The position numbers and the translations under genes were made by a program. From Streptomyces sp. C10-9-1 (GTDB taxonomy: Bacteria; Actinomycetota; Actinomycetes; Streptomycetales; Streptomycetaceae), in contig NZ_JANHKP010000019.1 of assembly GCF_024497955.1 (NCBI RefSeq), forward strand, positions 1 to 64,000: DNA of 64,000 nt, in the 5' to 3' direction. Below the pieces are notes generated by a model. That model saw only the letters and a list, made by a program, of their open reading frames with translations, did no database searches and was not told where the DNA came from. Positions 16,612 to 24,841 of this stretch are shown piece after piece. The stretch's first letter is position 1; the number at the start of each line of letters is the position of its first letter.

Positions 16612-19182
16612 TCACCGCAGGGGACCCAGCACCGCCCGCAGGCTGCGGCCGTGGCTCCGGTGCACGGACACCTCCAGGCGGACACCGCCCGGCACGGGGC
16701 GGGCGAAGACACCGTCGTCGGCGGACAGCAGCCGCAGCGGGCGCCCGCGGAGCGTGAGGGACAGGGTCCGGCGGCGGGTGGTGGGGTCGGCCAGCGCCAG
16801 GTGGACGCGGCCGTCCGCGGTGCGCCGCAGGAGCAGGGAGGCCGGCCCCTCGACGGTCAGCCCGGCCACCCGGTGGCGCCCCGCCCCGAAGGAGTTGACC
16901 GCCGTCAGCCCCAGGCCGCGGTGGTGGAGGGCCTGGAGCCGGGGCGTGTTGCACAGCACCTCCGGCGGACCGGAGGCGTAGGCGCGCAGCCGCTCCGCGG
17001 TGGCGTGCGGGACCAGCGCGTAGGCGTGCGCCATCGGCGGTGCGCCCGGCGGCCGGTCCACCGCGAGGGTGAACACCTGCTTGGTGACCGGGGTGTCCGG
17101 GTTCGACAGGCGGATTCGGCGGCGGCTGCGGGTCACCGTCTCCCGGAGCACGGTGGGCGCGGGCCCGGAGAGCAGCAGGTAGCCGATCGCCGCGCCCTGG
17201 GAGGGGTCCTCGTAGCGCAGCCACGCGGGGGCGCCGGAGCCGTTCCAGGGTGCACCGCCCGGGAGTTCGCCGGTGACCGCGACGGCGGCGTCCGGCTCCG
17301 CGACCCGGGCGTCGAGGGTGGTGGTGAGCGCGCGTCCCTCCGGGTCGCACACGCCCGCGGCCAGCACGACGATCTCCTCGTCCAGCAGGTACCACGACCG
17401 GGTGCCGCGCGCAGACCGGTGGGTGACCAGGCCGTCGGGCAGCGCCCCCGCGCGGGCCGCCGCACAGGCCGCGTCGTCGGTGAGCACATGGGCGGCGGTC
17501 CCGTAGGCGCCGAGCCGGGCGCCGCCGGAGTGGGCTCCGGTGCCGCGAGGGAAGTAGACGTACGCGTTCTGCGCCTCGGAGGAGGCGGTGAAGCCGTGTT
17601 CGGGGTCCTCGTACCAGAGCGTGCCGTACAGCTCCGGGACGGACCGCCGCCGCTCCACGGGCGCGGTGGTGCCCGGGAGGCGGTGCGGTTCCAGGACGGT
17701 GAGCCGGTCGGCGCCGTGGGCCCGTGTCTGGTCGGCTCCGGCGAGGTACAGCTGGTGTGCGCCGTCGCCCTGGAACCAGGGGGTGAGGTTCTCCCCGTTC
17801 ATGTACTCGTAGCGGCCGACCCGGTCCGAGCTGCGGGCGAGCGCGAAGGCGTAGCCGGGGCGGCGGTGGACCGTCCGGTCCATGGCGTTGAAGGCCGCGT
17901 GGTGCGCCGGCGGCACGAGGTCGGCCGGGGCGTCGGAGGACGCGAGGAGGCCGGCGTGGCGGGCGATGGTCACCGGGGAGGCGAAGCCGGCCGGGTCCGG
18001 CGGGGCGGCGGAGGTCGCGTGCACGTGCTTCACCCAGGCCGCGAGCCGCCGGGCGGCCCGGCGGGGCAGGTGCGCGGTCAGGTCGACGGCGGCCTCGACC
18101 ACCGCGGCGGTGTCCGTGTAGCCGCCGGCCGTCCGGGAGACCGCCCGGCCCTTGACGCACTCCATGAGCCACCCCTCGAAGACGAGCGGGGCGAAGCCCT
18201 CGGCGATCCACCGCAGCGCGGTCGCCGCGGGCCCCTCGGCCGCGGTGCCGGGGGAGGAGTCCGCGTAGGCGGTGCCGTCGACGAGCCGCACGCTCTCCAC
18301 GATCCGGGTGAGCAGTGCCCTGCCGTAGGAGCCGGTGTAGGCCACGCAGGAGTGCTGGAGGAAGGAGCCGTCCGCGTAGAAGCCGTCGGTGACCCCGTGG
18401 CGGAGCCGGTGGGGGTCGATCCGGGCGAGCACGGTGGCCTGGTCGGCGAGGGCCTTGCGGATCCGGGCGTCGTCGTCGAGGACGGCGCCTTGGAGGACGC
18501 GGTTGGTGGTGATGTCGGCCAGGTTGGCGCCGGTGTGGAAGCGGGAATCGAGGTCGACGTCGCCGTCCCGGCCGTTGCGCAGGTAGGCGTCCATGGTGGC
18601 GGTGTACGCGGCCGCCAGCCCGGGGTACCCGGCCGAGAGGTCCTCGTGCAGCAGGGCCAGGGTGCGGCCCGCGTACCGGGGGAAGCCGATCTCCCAGGTG
18701 TGCCAGTTGCCGTAGTAGCCGGCCGCCTGGTCGCCCACGTACTCCTCGTGGAGGCGCACCAGGGCCTCGGCGACGCGGCGCCGGGCCTCCCGGTCGCCGC
18801 GCAGGGGAGCGGCCTGTGCGGCCGGTGCGCCGCCGGGCACGCGGGTGGCGAGGGCGATCTCGTAGAGCGAGCGGAAGGTCCGGGTCAGGTTGCCGTCGCT
18901 CTGCCCGAGGGGCAGCCCGCGGAACAGCTCGCCCGCCGCGGCGCGGTCCATGTCGGCGAGCCGCGCGCGGGCCGAGGACTCGATCGCGGCCAGTCGGCGG
19001 GCGGTCTCGGGCCGGGTGTTGGACCACTCGGTGCCCGCGAGCACCGCGTGCGCGTTGGCGATCAGCGTCGCCCGGTCCCGCGCACTCCCGACCGCCGCGC
19101 CGGGCGGTGGGGCGGCCGCGGCGGCGGGGGTGAGCGCGGCCGCGGGAAGCGCGGACAGCAGGGTGCGGCGGGAGAGGTGCAC
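16612..19182 (-). CDS. Polysaccharide lyase family 8, exported
   Basis: An 856-residue protein with a Tat-type signal (SRRTLLSALPAAALTPAAAAA). The alpha-toroid lyase domain carries NWHTWEIGFPR (159-169) and the predicted catalytic set Asn227 (TTNR), His277 (FLQHS) and Tyr286 (GSYG). Their spacing of 50 and 9 residues equals that of Asn349, His399 and Tyr408 in pneumococcal hyaluronate lyase, and Arg346 in VKGRAVSR fits the fourth residue. The C-terminal half has the beta-sandwich pattern of the family. It cleaves uronic-acid polysaccharides (hyaluronate, chondroitin or xanthan) by beta-elimination outside the cell; the exact substrate is open. GTG start with TGGAG six bases before. A LacI-type operator lies 31 bases upstream. 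Confidence 0.9.
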   Translation of the reverse strand: MHLSRRTLLSALPAAALTPAAAAAPPPGAAVGSARDRATLIANAHAVLAGTEWSNTRPETARRLAAIESSARARLADMDRAAAGELFRGLPLGQSDGNLTRTFRSLYEIALATRVPGGAPAAQAAPLRGDREARRRVAEALVRLHEEYVGDQAAGYYGNWHTWEIGFPRYAGRTLALLHEDLSAGYPGLAAAYTATMDAYLRNGRDGDVDLDSRFHTGANLADITTNRVLQGAVLDDDARIRKALADQATVLARIDPHRLRHGVTDGFYADGSFLQHSCVAYTGSYGRALLTRIVESVRLVDGTAYADSSPGTAAEGPAATALRWIAEGFAPLVFEGWLMECVKGRAVSRTAGGYTDTAAVVEAAVDLTAHLPRRAARRLAAWVKHVHATSAAPPDPAGFASPVTIARHAGLLASSDAPADLVPPAHHAAFNAMDRTVHRRPGYAFALARSSDRVGRYEYMNGENLTPWFQGDGAHQLYLAGADQTRAHGADRLTVLEPHRLPGTTAPVERRRSVPELYGTLWYEDPEHGFTASSEAQNAYVYFPRGTGAHSGGARLGAYGTAAHVLTDDAACAAARAGALPDGLVTHRSARGTRSWYLLDEEIVVLAAGVCDPEGRALTTTLDARVAEPDAAVAVTGELPGGAPWNGSGAPAWLRYEDPSQGAAIGYLLLSGPAPTVLRETVTRSRRRIRLSNPDTPVTKQVFTLAVDRPPGAPPMAHAYALVPHATAERLRAYASGPPEVLCNTPRLQALHHRGLGLTAVNSFGAGRHRVAGLTVEGPASLLLRRTADGRVHLALADPTTRRRTLSLTLRGRPLRLLSADDGVFARPVPGGVRLEVSVHRSHGRSLRAVLGPLR

Positions 19183-19212
19183 CGGGGCTCCAGGGGCGGG
19201 TCGGACCGGTCC

Positions 19213-19225
19213 GGAAAGCGCTTGC
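19213..19225. promoter_or_regulatory. Candidate LacI/GalR-family operator
   Basis: GGAAAGCGCTTGC is a near-perfect inverted repeat around AAGCGCTT, the core shape of LacI-family operators that control sugar and polysaccharide genes. It lies 31-43 bases upstream of the lyase start, in the divergent region with the small gene at 19395. No LacI-type gene is in the window. Confidence 0.45.
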
Positions 19226-19394
19226 GGCGCATCAAAGCAACGGTGTCCGGCGCCGTCAACGGAGTGCGGCAGCTGTCGGCGGTGTGCGGGGCGACCGGGG
19301 GGCGCGCGCCGCCGGCTGCACGCCCCTGTCGTGGTCCGGGGGTCCCCGCGGCCCGGGGCTTGGCAGGCGACGGTGCGAGGAGCAGGCTGGAGGT

Positions 19395-19619
19395 ATGTCC
19401 GGCACCCCGCCGATCGTCGTGCACCGGATCTCCCCCACGGGAGGCCGCCGGGTGACCGTGCGCGGGCGGATCATGGGGCTGGCCCACTCCGACGACGAGG
19501 TGCGCGAGCTGGTCCGCCGGGCCGGCGGACCCGAACCGGTGCGGCTGGAGGACCCGACCTGGGTGGAGTGGACGGGCGGCCGCCCCCACCAGTACGACCC
19601 CCTGGAACTGCTGCCCTGA
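19395..19619 (+). CDS. Small conserved Streptomyces protein
   Basis: A 74-residue acidic protein starting MSGTPPIVVHRIS with a ribosome-binding site GGAGG just before the ATG. The pattern ISPTGGRRVTVRG...VRELVRRAG...DPTWVEWTGG is one I recall from many streptomycetes, always of unknown function. No membrane segment, metal-binding motif or signal peptide is present. It is divergent from the lyase gene and followed by a strong hairpin terminator. Confidence 0.75.
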   Translation: MSGTPPIVVHRISPTGGRRVTVRGRIMGLAHSDDEVRELVRRAGGPEPVRLEDPTWVEWTGGRPHQYDPLELLP

Positions 19620-19659
19620 GCGGCCGGGCCCGCGGTCCCGCCCTGCGGGCGGCGGGCCG

Positions 19660-19697
19660 GACGAGGGCCCCGGCGCCACGGCGCCGGGGCCCTCGTC
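19660..19697 (+). terminator. Hairpin terminator
   Basis: An 18-base inverted repeat (19660-19677 with 19680-19697; about 16 pairs once a loop is allowed) lies 40 bases after the stop of the small gene. There is no T-tract, as is usual for streptomycete terminators. Confidence 0.75.
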
Positions 19698-19877
19698 CGC
19701 GGAACCGGCCGCGGTGGCGACACTCCCCCGAGTGTGGCTGTCCCACGCCGAGCACCAGCGCGCCGGGTCCGACGCATCATCCAAACAGCCGTCGCCAACG
19801 GATCGCTAACATAAGGCCAACGCTCGGAGAGAGCGTGGGGACAGGGGGAGGCCGCGAGACGACCGGGAGGAACGGAC

Positions 19878-20771
19878 ATGCGCTTCAACCTCCTCGGCGT
19901 GCCCGCCGTCCGCGACGCCTCCGGGCGCCTGGACCACCCCGGCAGCCCCAAACTCCGCGCCCTGCTCGTCGCCCTGCTGCTGCGGCCCAACCGGGTCGTC
20001 CCGGTCCGGGAGCTCCAGGCCGCGCTCTGGGGTGCCGAGCCGCCCGCCTCGGCACGCGCCTCCCTGCACAACCACGTGGCCAGGCTCAGGCGCCTCCTCG
20101 CGGAGCAGGGCAGACTGCGCACCGTCGCCCAGGGGTACGTGCTGCGGGTGGAGCCGGGCGAGCTGGACACGGAGGTCTTCCAGGAGCGTGCCGGGGCCGC
20201 CCGTGCGGCCTACACCCGCGCCGTCCGGGGCACCGGCGACTGGGCGTCCGTCGCCGAGGCGGCCTCGGCGGCCCTGGCACTGTGGCGCGGGAGCCCGCTG
20301 GAGGGCGTCCACGGCCCGGGCGAGCGGCCGCCCCCGCTGGTGCACCGGCTCCGGGAGGTACGGCTGGAACTCCTCCAGTGGCGCTACGACGCCGAGCTGG
20401 AGCTCGGGGGCCACGACGGCCTCGTGCCCGAACTGTCCGTCCTCGCCGATGAGTTCCCGCTGCGGGAGGCGTTCCACCGCCAACTGATGCTGGTGCTGCA
20501 CCGCACCGGCCGCCAGGCGGAGGCGCTGGACGCCTACCGCACCCTGCGCCGCACCCTCGTCGAGCAGCTGGGCGTCGACCCCGGCCCCGCCGTCCGGCAG
20601 GCGCACGCCGAGGTGCTCCGGGGCGGCTCCGGCGCGCCCGCGGCCTCCCTGCCCGCGGCGCTGCCCCAGGGGCCCCTTGCCGCGCGCCCCGGCCCGCCGC
20701 ACCCCGTGCCCACGGACCCGCCGCCTCGGCGCCTGCCCCCGCCGGACCACAGGTTCGCCGACGGAGCCTGA
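19878..20771 (+). CDS. SARP-family transcriptional regulator
   Basis: A 297-residue regulator of the AfsR/DnrI/RedD type. Residues 1-90 are an OmpR-like winged helix (RFNLLGVPAVRD, then SPKLRALLVALLLRPNRVV and SARASLHNHVARLRRLL). Residues 95-245 are the bacterial transcriptional-activation domain of TPR-like helices (FPLREAFHRQLMLVLHR, DAYRTLRRTLVEQLGVDPGP). The tail is a disordered proline-rich stretch of about 45 residues. No ATPase domain, so it is a small SARP. SARPs bind direct repeats and activate antibiotic gene clusters, but no such cluster is in the window. A possible -10 TAACAT lies at 19807-19812. Confidence 0.88.
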   Translation: MRFNLLGVPAVRDASGRLDHPGSPKLRALLVALLLRPNRVVPVRELQAALWGAEPPASARASLHNHVARLRRLLAEQGRLRTVAQGYVLRVEPGELDTEVFQERAGAARAAYTRAVRGTGDWASVAEAASAALALWRGSPLEGVHGPGERPPPLVHRLREVRLELLQWRYDAELELGGHDGLVPELSVLADEFPLREAFHRQLMLVLHRTGRQAEALDAYRTLRRTLVEQLGVDPGPAVRQAHAEVLRGGSGAPAASLPAALPQGPLAARPGPPHPVPTDPPPRRLPPPDHRFADGA

Positions 20772-20848
20772 AACATTTCCCCCCGCCCGGCGCGTCGAGG
20801 GGGTGGAAGCGGCAGGGGACGGCGGAGCCAAGGGGAGTGGGCGCAGCG

Positions 20849-21361
20849 ATGCGAGCGGCACGTGTCGAGGAGTACCGGGAGTTCGCGGCGGACCGCGCCA
20901 CGCACCTCTACCGTTCCGCCTGCCTGCTGACCAGCGGGGACACCCATCTCGCCGAGGACCTGGTCCAGGAGACGCTGGGCCGGATGTACGTCCTGTGGGG
21001 CAGGTCCTCGCGCATCGACAATCCCGCGGCCTACGCGCAGACGGTGCTCGTCCGGGCCTTCCTCACCCACCGGCGTCGGCGCTCCGCCACCGAGCGCCCC
21101 GTCGGCGAGCTGCCCGAGGCGCCCCGGGCCCCCGACGACGACCCCGAGCTGCGCCTCGCCCTGCTGGGCGCGCTCGGACGGCTGTCGCCGAAGGACCGCG
21201 CGGTCGTCGTGCTGCGCTACTGGGAGGACCGCAGCGTCGAGGAGACCGCGGCGGCCATGAACGTCAGCTCGGCCGCCGTGCGCACCAGAACGGTGCGGGC
21301 GCTGGCCAAGCTCCGCGAGCACCTGGGCGGCGGCAGCCTGGTGGAGTTCGCAGCCGGCTGA
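20849..21361 (+). CDS. ECF sigma factor, SigE-like subfamily
   Basis: A 170-residue sigma-70 family member with region 2 (YRSACLLTSGDTHLAEDLVQETLGRMY split by the usual spacing) and region 4 (LSPKDRAVVVLRYWEDRSVEETA...VRTRTVRALAKLRE). This is the compact SigE/SCO-type group, often paired with membrane anti-sigma proteins. The ATG at 20849 is preferred over the GTG at 20837 because the AAGGGGA site abuts that GTG. It probably directs transcription of its own operon with the membrane protein gene that follows by 80 bases. Confidence 0.85.
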   Translation: MRAARVEEYREFAADRATHLYRSACLLTSGDTHLAEDLVQETLGRMYVLWGRSSRIDNPAAYAQTVLVRAFLTHRRRRSATERPVGELPEAPRAPDDDPELRLALLGALGRLSPKDRAVVVLRYWEDRSVEETAAAMNVSSAAVRTRTVRALAKLREHLGGGSLVEFAAG

Positions 21362-21441
21362 GGGCCCGGCACCGGCCCGGGACCTCCCGGGCGCCGCAGA
21401 GACGTCGTTTCGTACCGGACGATCAGAGAGTGTGGTTCCGT

Positions 21442-22740
21442 ATGCCGTTCGCACCCAGGGAAGAAGAGCGAGGCGCACCCCCCACCGGGGACTTCGAGCG
21501 GGAGCTCGGGGCCGTGCTGCGCCGCACGGGCGGGACGCTCGGCCCCTCCGACCGGGCCGTGCTGGTGGAGGGCGGGCTCGCCCGCGGCCGCCGCAGGGTG
21601 GTGCTGCGCCGGGTGGCCACCGGTGGGACCGTGCTGGCGCTCGCGGCCGCCGGGCTGCTGGGCGGGTACGCGGGCGGGCTGCTCGGGCCGGGCGGCGGGG
21701 AGCGCGGCCGCGTGGCCGCGGAGAATCCCGTGCCGCTGCCCTCGCAGGACGGCGCGGTCTCCGCCCGGCGGATGGTCGGCACCCTCACGGCGCTGCTGCC
21801 CGAGGGCGAGCTGACCCGGCAGAGCGGCCGCGGCAGCGGCCCCGGCCCCGAAGGCTCCGGGCCGACCGCCTCCGTGGTGCACGACGACGGCGGCGGCGCC
21901 GCGCTGATCCAGGTGGGCCTCGGCCGGACCGGGCTGGGCGACGGGACCGCCGAGCAGCTGCTGACCTGCCCGGCCAAGGCGTACACGGACGTCGACGACT
22001 GCCGCGAGAGCACCCTCGGCAACGGCTCCCGCGCCCTGGTCGTCGAGGGGTACGTGTACGGCCGCGACCGGGGCGCCAAGCAGTGGCGCGCCACGGTGGT
22101 GACGCCCTCGGGCGCGGTGATCGACGTCAGCGAGTACAACGCGCCCGAGGAGAAGGGCGCCGAGGCCACCCGCGAGGACCCCCCGCTCTCCTCCGAGGCG
22201 CTGCTCGCCCTCGCCTCGGACCCCTCCTGGCTGCCCGTCGCCGCGGACTACCTGGCCGATCTCGCCGACCAGGGGCCCCCGCCGGACGCCGCGGAGGAGC
22301 CCCGGCCGCCCGCCGGACCGTCGTCCGGGGACGTGCAGGCCACGCTGAAGGGCCTGATGCCGAAGGGGACGACGGTCGTCGAGGAGGGCGGCGACAGCGG
22401 GTTCGGCTACGTGGTCGTCGACGACGGCCGGGGCGGGAGCCTGGTGCAGGTCAACGTGCAGTCGGGCATGGAGGACCTGCGCGGGCACCTGTCCGGCGGG
22501 GAGACCCTGCCCGACGGCACGCTGGTGAGCGAGCGGCAGGAGGAGGACCCCGACCAGAAGGGCGGCCGGGGCGCCGTCGGCTGGACGGTCGACACCCTGC
22601 GCCCGGACGGCTTCCGGGTGGTCGTCATGGCCTTCAACGCCCCCGGACAGGGACAGGACGCGGTCCGGCCGACGCCCGCCCTGACGATGGAGCAGCTGCG
22701 CGCCCTCGCGCTCGACCCGGCCTGGCGCGGGCTGGGCTGA
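21442..22740 (+). CDS. Single-pass membrane protein, putative regulator of the adjacent sigma factor
   Basis: A 432-residue protein. About 55 cytoplasmic residues (a conserved PPTGDFERELGAVLRR-like start and an arginine-rich stop-transfer segment) precede one transmembrane helix (about 65-85). A large extracytoplasmic part follows with two repeated modules: each has TLTALLP or TLKGLMP, then a VVHDDGGG or VVVDDGRGG strand. The topology and position after an ECF sigma gene suggest an anti-sigma or sensor role, but no zinc-binding HxxxCxxC anti-sigma motif is present. The ATG at 21442 is taken; an in-frame GTG at 21430 is possible. Confidence 0.7.
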   Translation: MPFAPREEERGAPPTGDFERELGAVLRRTGGTLGPSDRAVLVEGGLARGRRRVVLRRVATGGTVLALAAAGLLGGYAGGLLGPGGGERGRVAAENPVPLPSQDGAVSARRMVGTLTALLPEGELTRQSGRGSGPGPEGSGPTASVVHDDGGGAALIQVGLGRTGLGDGTAEQLLTCPAKAYTDVDDCRESTLGNGSRALVVEGYVYGRDRGAKQWRATVVTPSGAVIDVSEYNAPEEKGAEATREDPPLSSEALLALASDPSWLPVAADYLADLADQGPPPDAAEEPRPPAGPSSGDVQATLKGLMPKGTTVVEEGGDSGFGYVVVDDGRGGSLVQVNVQSGMEDLRGHLSGGETLPDGTLVSERQEEDPDQKGGRGAVGWTVDTLRPDGFRVVVMAFNAPGQGQDAVRPTPALTMEQLRALALDPAWRGLG

Positions 22741-22745
22741 CGCGG

Positions 22746-22779
22746 CCCGGCCCGGGCGGCGCGGTCCGCCCGGGCCGGG
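22746..22779. terminator. Bidirectional hairpin terminator
   Basis: A perfect 14-bp GC inverted repeat (22746-22759 with 22766-22779, loop CGCGGT) sits between the convergent membrane-protein and DNA-polymerase genes and can serve both. Confidence 0.75.
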
Positions 22780-22801
22780 GCGCCCCGCCGGGCGCCGCGG
22801 C

Positions 22802-24466
22802 TCACTTGGCGTCCGCGTAGCACTCCACCGCGGCGAGTGTGAACGGGAAGCGCACGGGGGTGTCGCCGAAGGCCAGCCGCCCGGCGACGGCCCCCGCCTC
22901 CCGGATCGCCCCCGCCACCGCCTCCGCCTCCTCCGCCGGGCAGTGCACCACCACCTCGTCGTGCTGGAAGAACACCAGTTCGGCCCGCATCGCCGCAGTG
23001 GCCTGCCGCAGCGCCGCGAGCATCAGGAGCGCCCAGTCCGCGGCACTGCCCTGCACCACGAAGTTGCGGGTGAACCGGCCCCAGGCGCGGGCGTCCGCCC
23101 CGCCGCCCCGCTCGGCGCCCTCCGAATCCCCCTGCGGCAGGCCCGCCTCGCCGGACTCCTCCGCCCCCGGGGCCCGCGGGCTGGTCCGCCCCAGCCAGGT
23201 GCGCACCAGGCGGCCCTCCTCGCCCGCCCGCGCCGCCTCGTCCACCACGGCCACCGCCCGGGGGAAGCGGCGCCGCAGGGCCGCCAGGTTCCGCAGGCCG
23301 TCGCCCGAGGTCTGGCCGTAGACCGCGCCGAGCAGGGCCAGCTTGGCGTGCTCCCGGTCGCCGGAGAACGCCCGGTCGGACAGCGCGGTGTAGAGGTCGC
23401 CCTCGTGGCCCGCCACCTCCATCAGGCCCGGATCACGGGAGATCGCGGCCAGCACCCGCGGTTCCATCTGGTCGGCATCCGCGACGACCAGCCGCCAGCC
23501 CTCGTCCGCGACGACGGCCCGCCGGATCACCTTGGGGATCTGGAGCGCGCCCCCTCCGTTGGTGGTCCACCGCCCGGACACGGTGCCGCCGGGCACGTAC
23601 TCGGGACGGAAGCGGCCCTCGCGCACCCAGTCCTGGAGCCAGCTCCAGCCGTGCGCCGTCCAGATGCGGTAGAGCTTCTTGTAGCGCAGCAGCGGCTCCA
23701 CGGCGGGGTGGTCGACGCCCTCCAGCTCCCAGCGGCGCGTGGAGCGCACCCGGATCCCGGCCCCCGCGAAGGCCCGGACGACCTCCGCGGGCAGGTCGGG
23801 GCGCACCCGGCTGCCGAAGGCCCGCGACACCTCCTCGGCCAGCTCCGCGAGGCGCCGCGGCTCGCCGCCGCCCGGGTACCGCTCGCCGAGCAACTCGTGG
23901 AGGAGGGAGCGGTGCACGTCCGCCCGCCACGGGAGGCCCGCGCGGTGCATCTCGGCGGCCACCAGCGTCCCGGCGGACTCGGCGGCGGTCAGCAGCCGCA
24001 TCCGGTCGGGAAGGGCCGTCGCCTCGTGCCGCCGCTGCTGCTCGGCGTAGACCTCCAGCAGCGCCTCCAGCGGAATGTCGGCGCGCTGCGGCTCGAAGAG
24101 CGGCGACTGCGCCGAGGGGCCGGACCCGTGCGGCGGGAGGTCGGGCGGGACGGGCGCGTCGCGCAGCCGCGCCCATGCGGCCGCCGCCGACCGGGGCTCG
24201 CCGTGGCGGCCCTCGTGCCCCAGCAGCAGCCGCTCCGCCGCCTCGACGTCGTAGCAGCGCTCCACGCGGACCCCGGCGGCGAGCAGCCGGGGGGCCACCT
24301 CGGCGGTCGAGCGCCACACCCAGCGCCGCACCCGGGGACGGGAACGGACCGCCGCCACCAGGTCGGGCTCGTCGACCGCGGGGCCGCTGGGCAGGTGGTC
24401 GCGGCCGAGGGGGACGAGCCGCGCCCCGTCCCCGTCGGCCGCCGCCAGAGCCCAGCGCTCGTCCAC
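22802..24466 (-). CDS. Stand-alone family A DNA polymerase-like protein (bifunctional 3′-5′ exonuclease/polymerase family)
   Basis: A 554-residue protein with a complete family A polymerase palm and fingers: motif A VVADADQMEPRVLAA, motif B REHAKLALLGAVYGQT and motif C FFQHDEVVVH, retaining the metal-binding aspartates. The N-terminal 200 residues correspond to the proofreading domain but lack the clear exonuclease acidic motifs, and there is no 5′-nuclease domain. So it is an accessory polymerase distinct from PolA. A low-complexity acidic/glycine loop of about 30 residues separates motifs B and C. The GTG at 24466 (VDERWALA) is the likely start; the longer open frame upstream reads as composition noise. 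In streptomycetes this family is chromosomal and of unproven role, presumably repair. Confidence 0.85.
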   Translation of the reverse strand: MDERWALAAADGDGARLVPLGRDHLPSGPAVDEPDLVAAVRSRPRVRRWVWRSTAEVAPRLLAAGVRVERCYDVEAAERLLLGHEGRHGEPRSAAAAWARLRDAPVPPDLPPHGSGPSAQSPLFEPQRADIPLEALLEVYAEQQRRHEATALPDRMRLLTAAESAGTLVAAEMHRAGLPWRADVHRSLLHELLGERYPGGGEPRRLAELAEEVSRAFGSRVRPDLPAEVVRAFAGAGIRVRSTRRWELEGVDHPAVEPLLRYKKLYRIWTAHGWSWLQDWVREGRFRPEYVPGGTVSGRWTTNGGGALQIPKVIRRAVVADEGWRLVVADADQMEPRVLAAISRDPGLMEVAGHEGDLYTALSDRAFSGDREHAKLALLGAVYGQTSGDGLRNLAALRRRFPRAVAVVDEAARAGEEGRLVRTWLGRTSPRAPGAEESGEAGLPQGDSEGAERGGGADARAWGRFTRNFVVQGSAADWALLMLAALRQATAAMRAELVFFQHDEVVVHCPAEEAEAVAGAIREAGAVAGRLAFGDTPVRFPFTLAAVECYADAK

Positions 24467-24841
24467 GGGGGCGAGTCTGGCATCCGGCTCGGACAGCGCC
24501 CGCGCGGCGCGTCCGGGGCCGGCCCGGCCGCTGGGCCGGCCGACGCGCACGAGCCGACGCCCCCCGCCGCGAGGCGGGCCGGCCGCGGGCGGCCCCGCGC
24601 CTCTCCCGAGCCCTCCCGCGGGCGTCCCCGCGGCGCGCCGGGGGGATGCCCGCGCGGCGTCCCCGCCGTCCCGGTTCCGGGAGTTTCCCCCGGTCGGTGT
24701 CCCCGGACCGCTGCCGCACGGGGCAAGCTCCCCGTACGCTCTGATCCCAACCGGACGGCCCCGCCGCCCGGCGGGCGTGTCCGCCCTGCGCGGGGCACAC
24801 TGGGGATCGAGGCGCGTGCACGTGACCGGGAGGCCGAAACA
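24467..24841. other. Divergent intergenic region without gene
   Basis: This 375-base stretch lies between the divergent polymerase and PP2C-type genes. It is very GC-rich with several short inverted repeats (for example ACGGGG with CCCCGT at 24718-24735) but no coding support. It should contain both promoters; I cannot point to convincing -35/-10 pairs. Confidence 0.4.

Noticed and set aside
19878-22740. SARP gene as the edge of an antibiotic cluster
   Set aside because: No polyketide, peptide or other biosynthetic enzyme is present on either side within the window.
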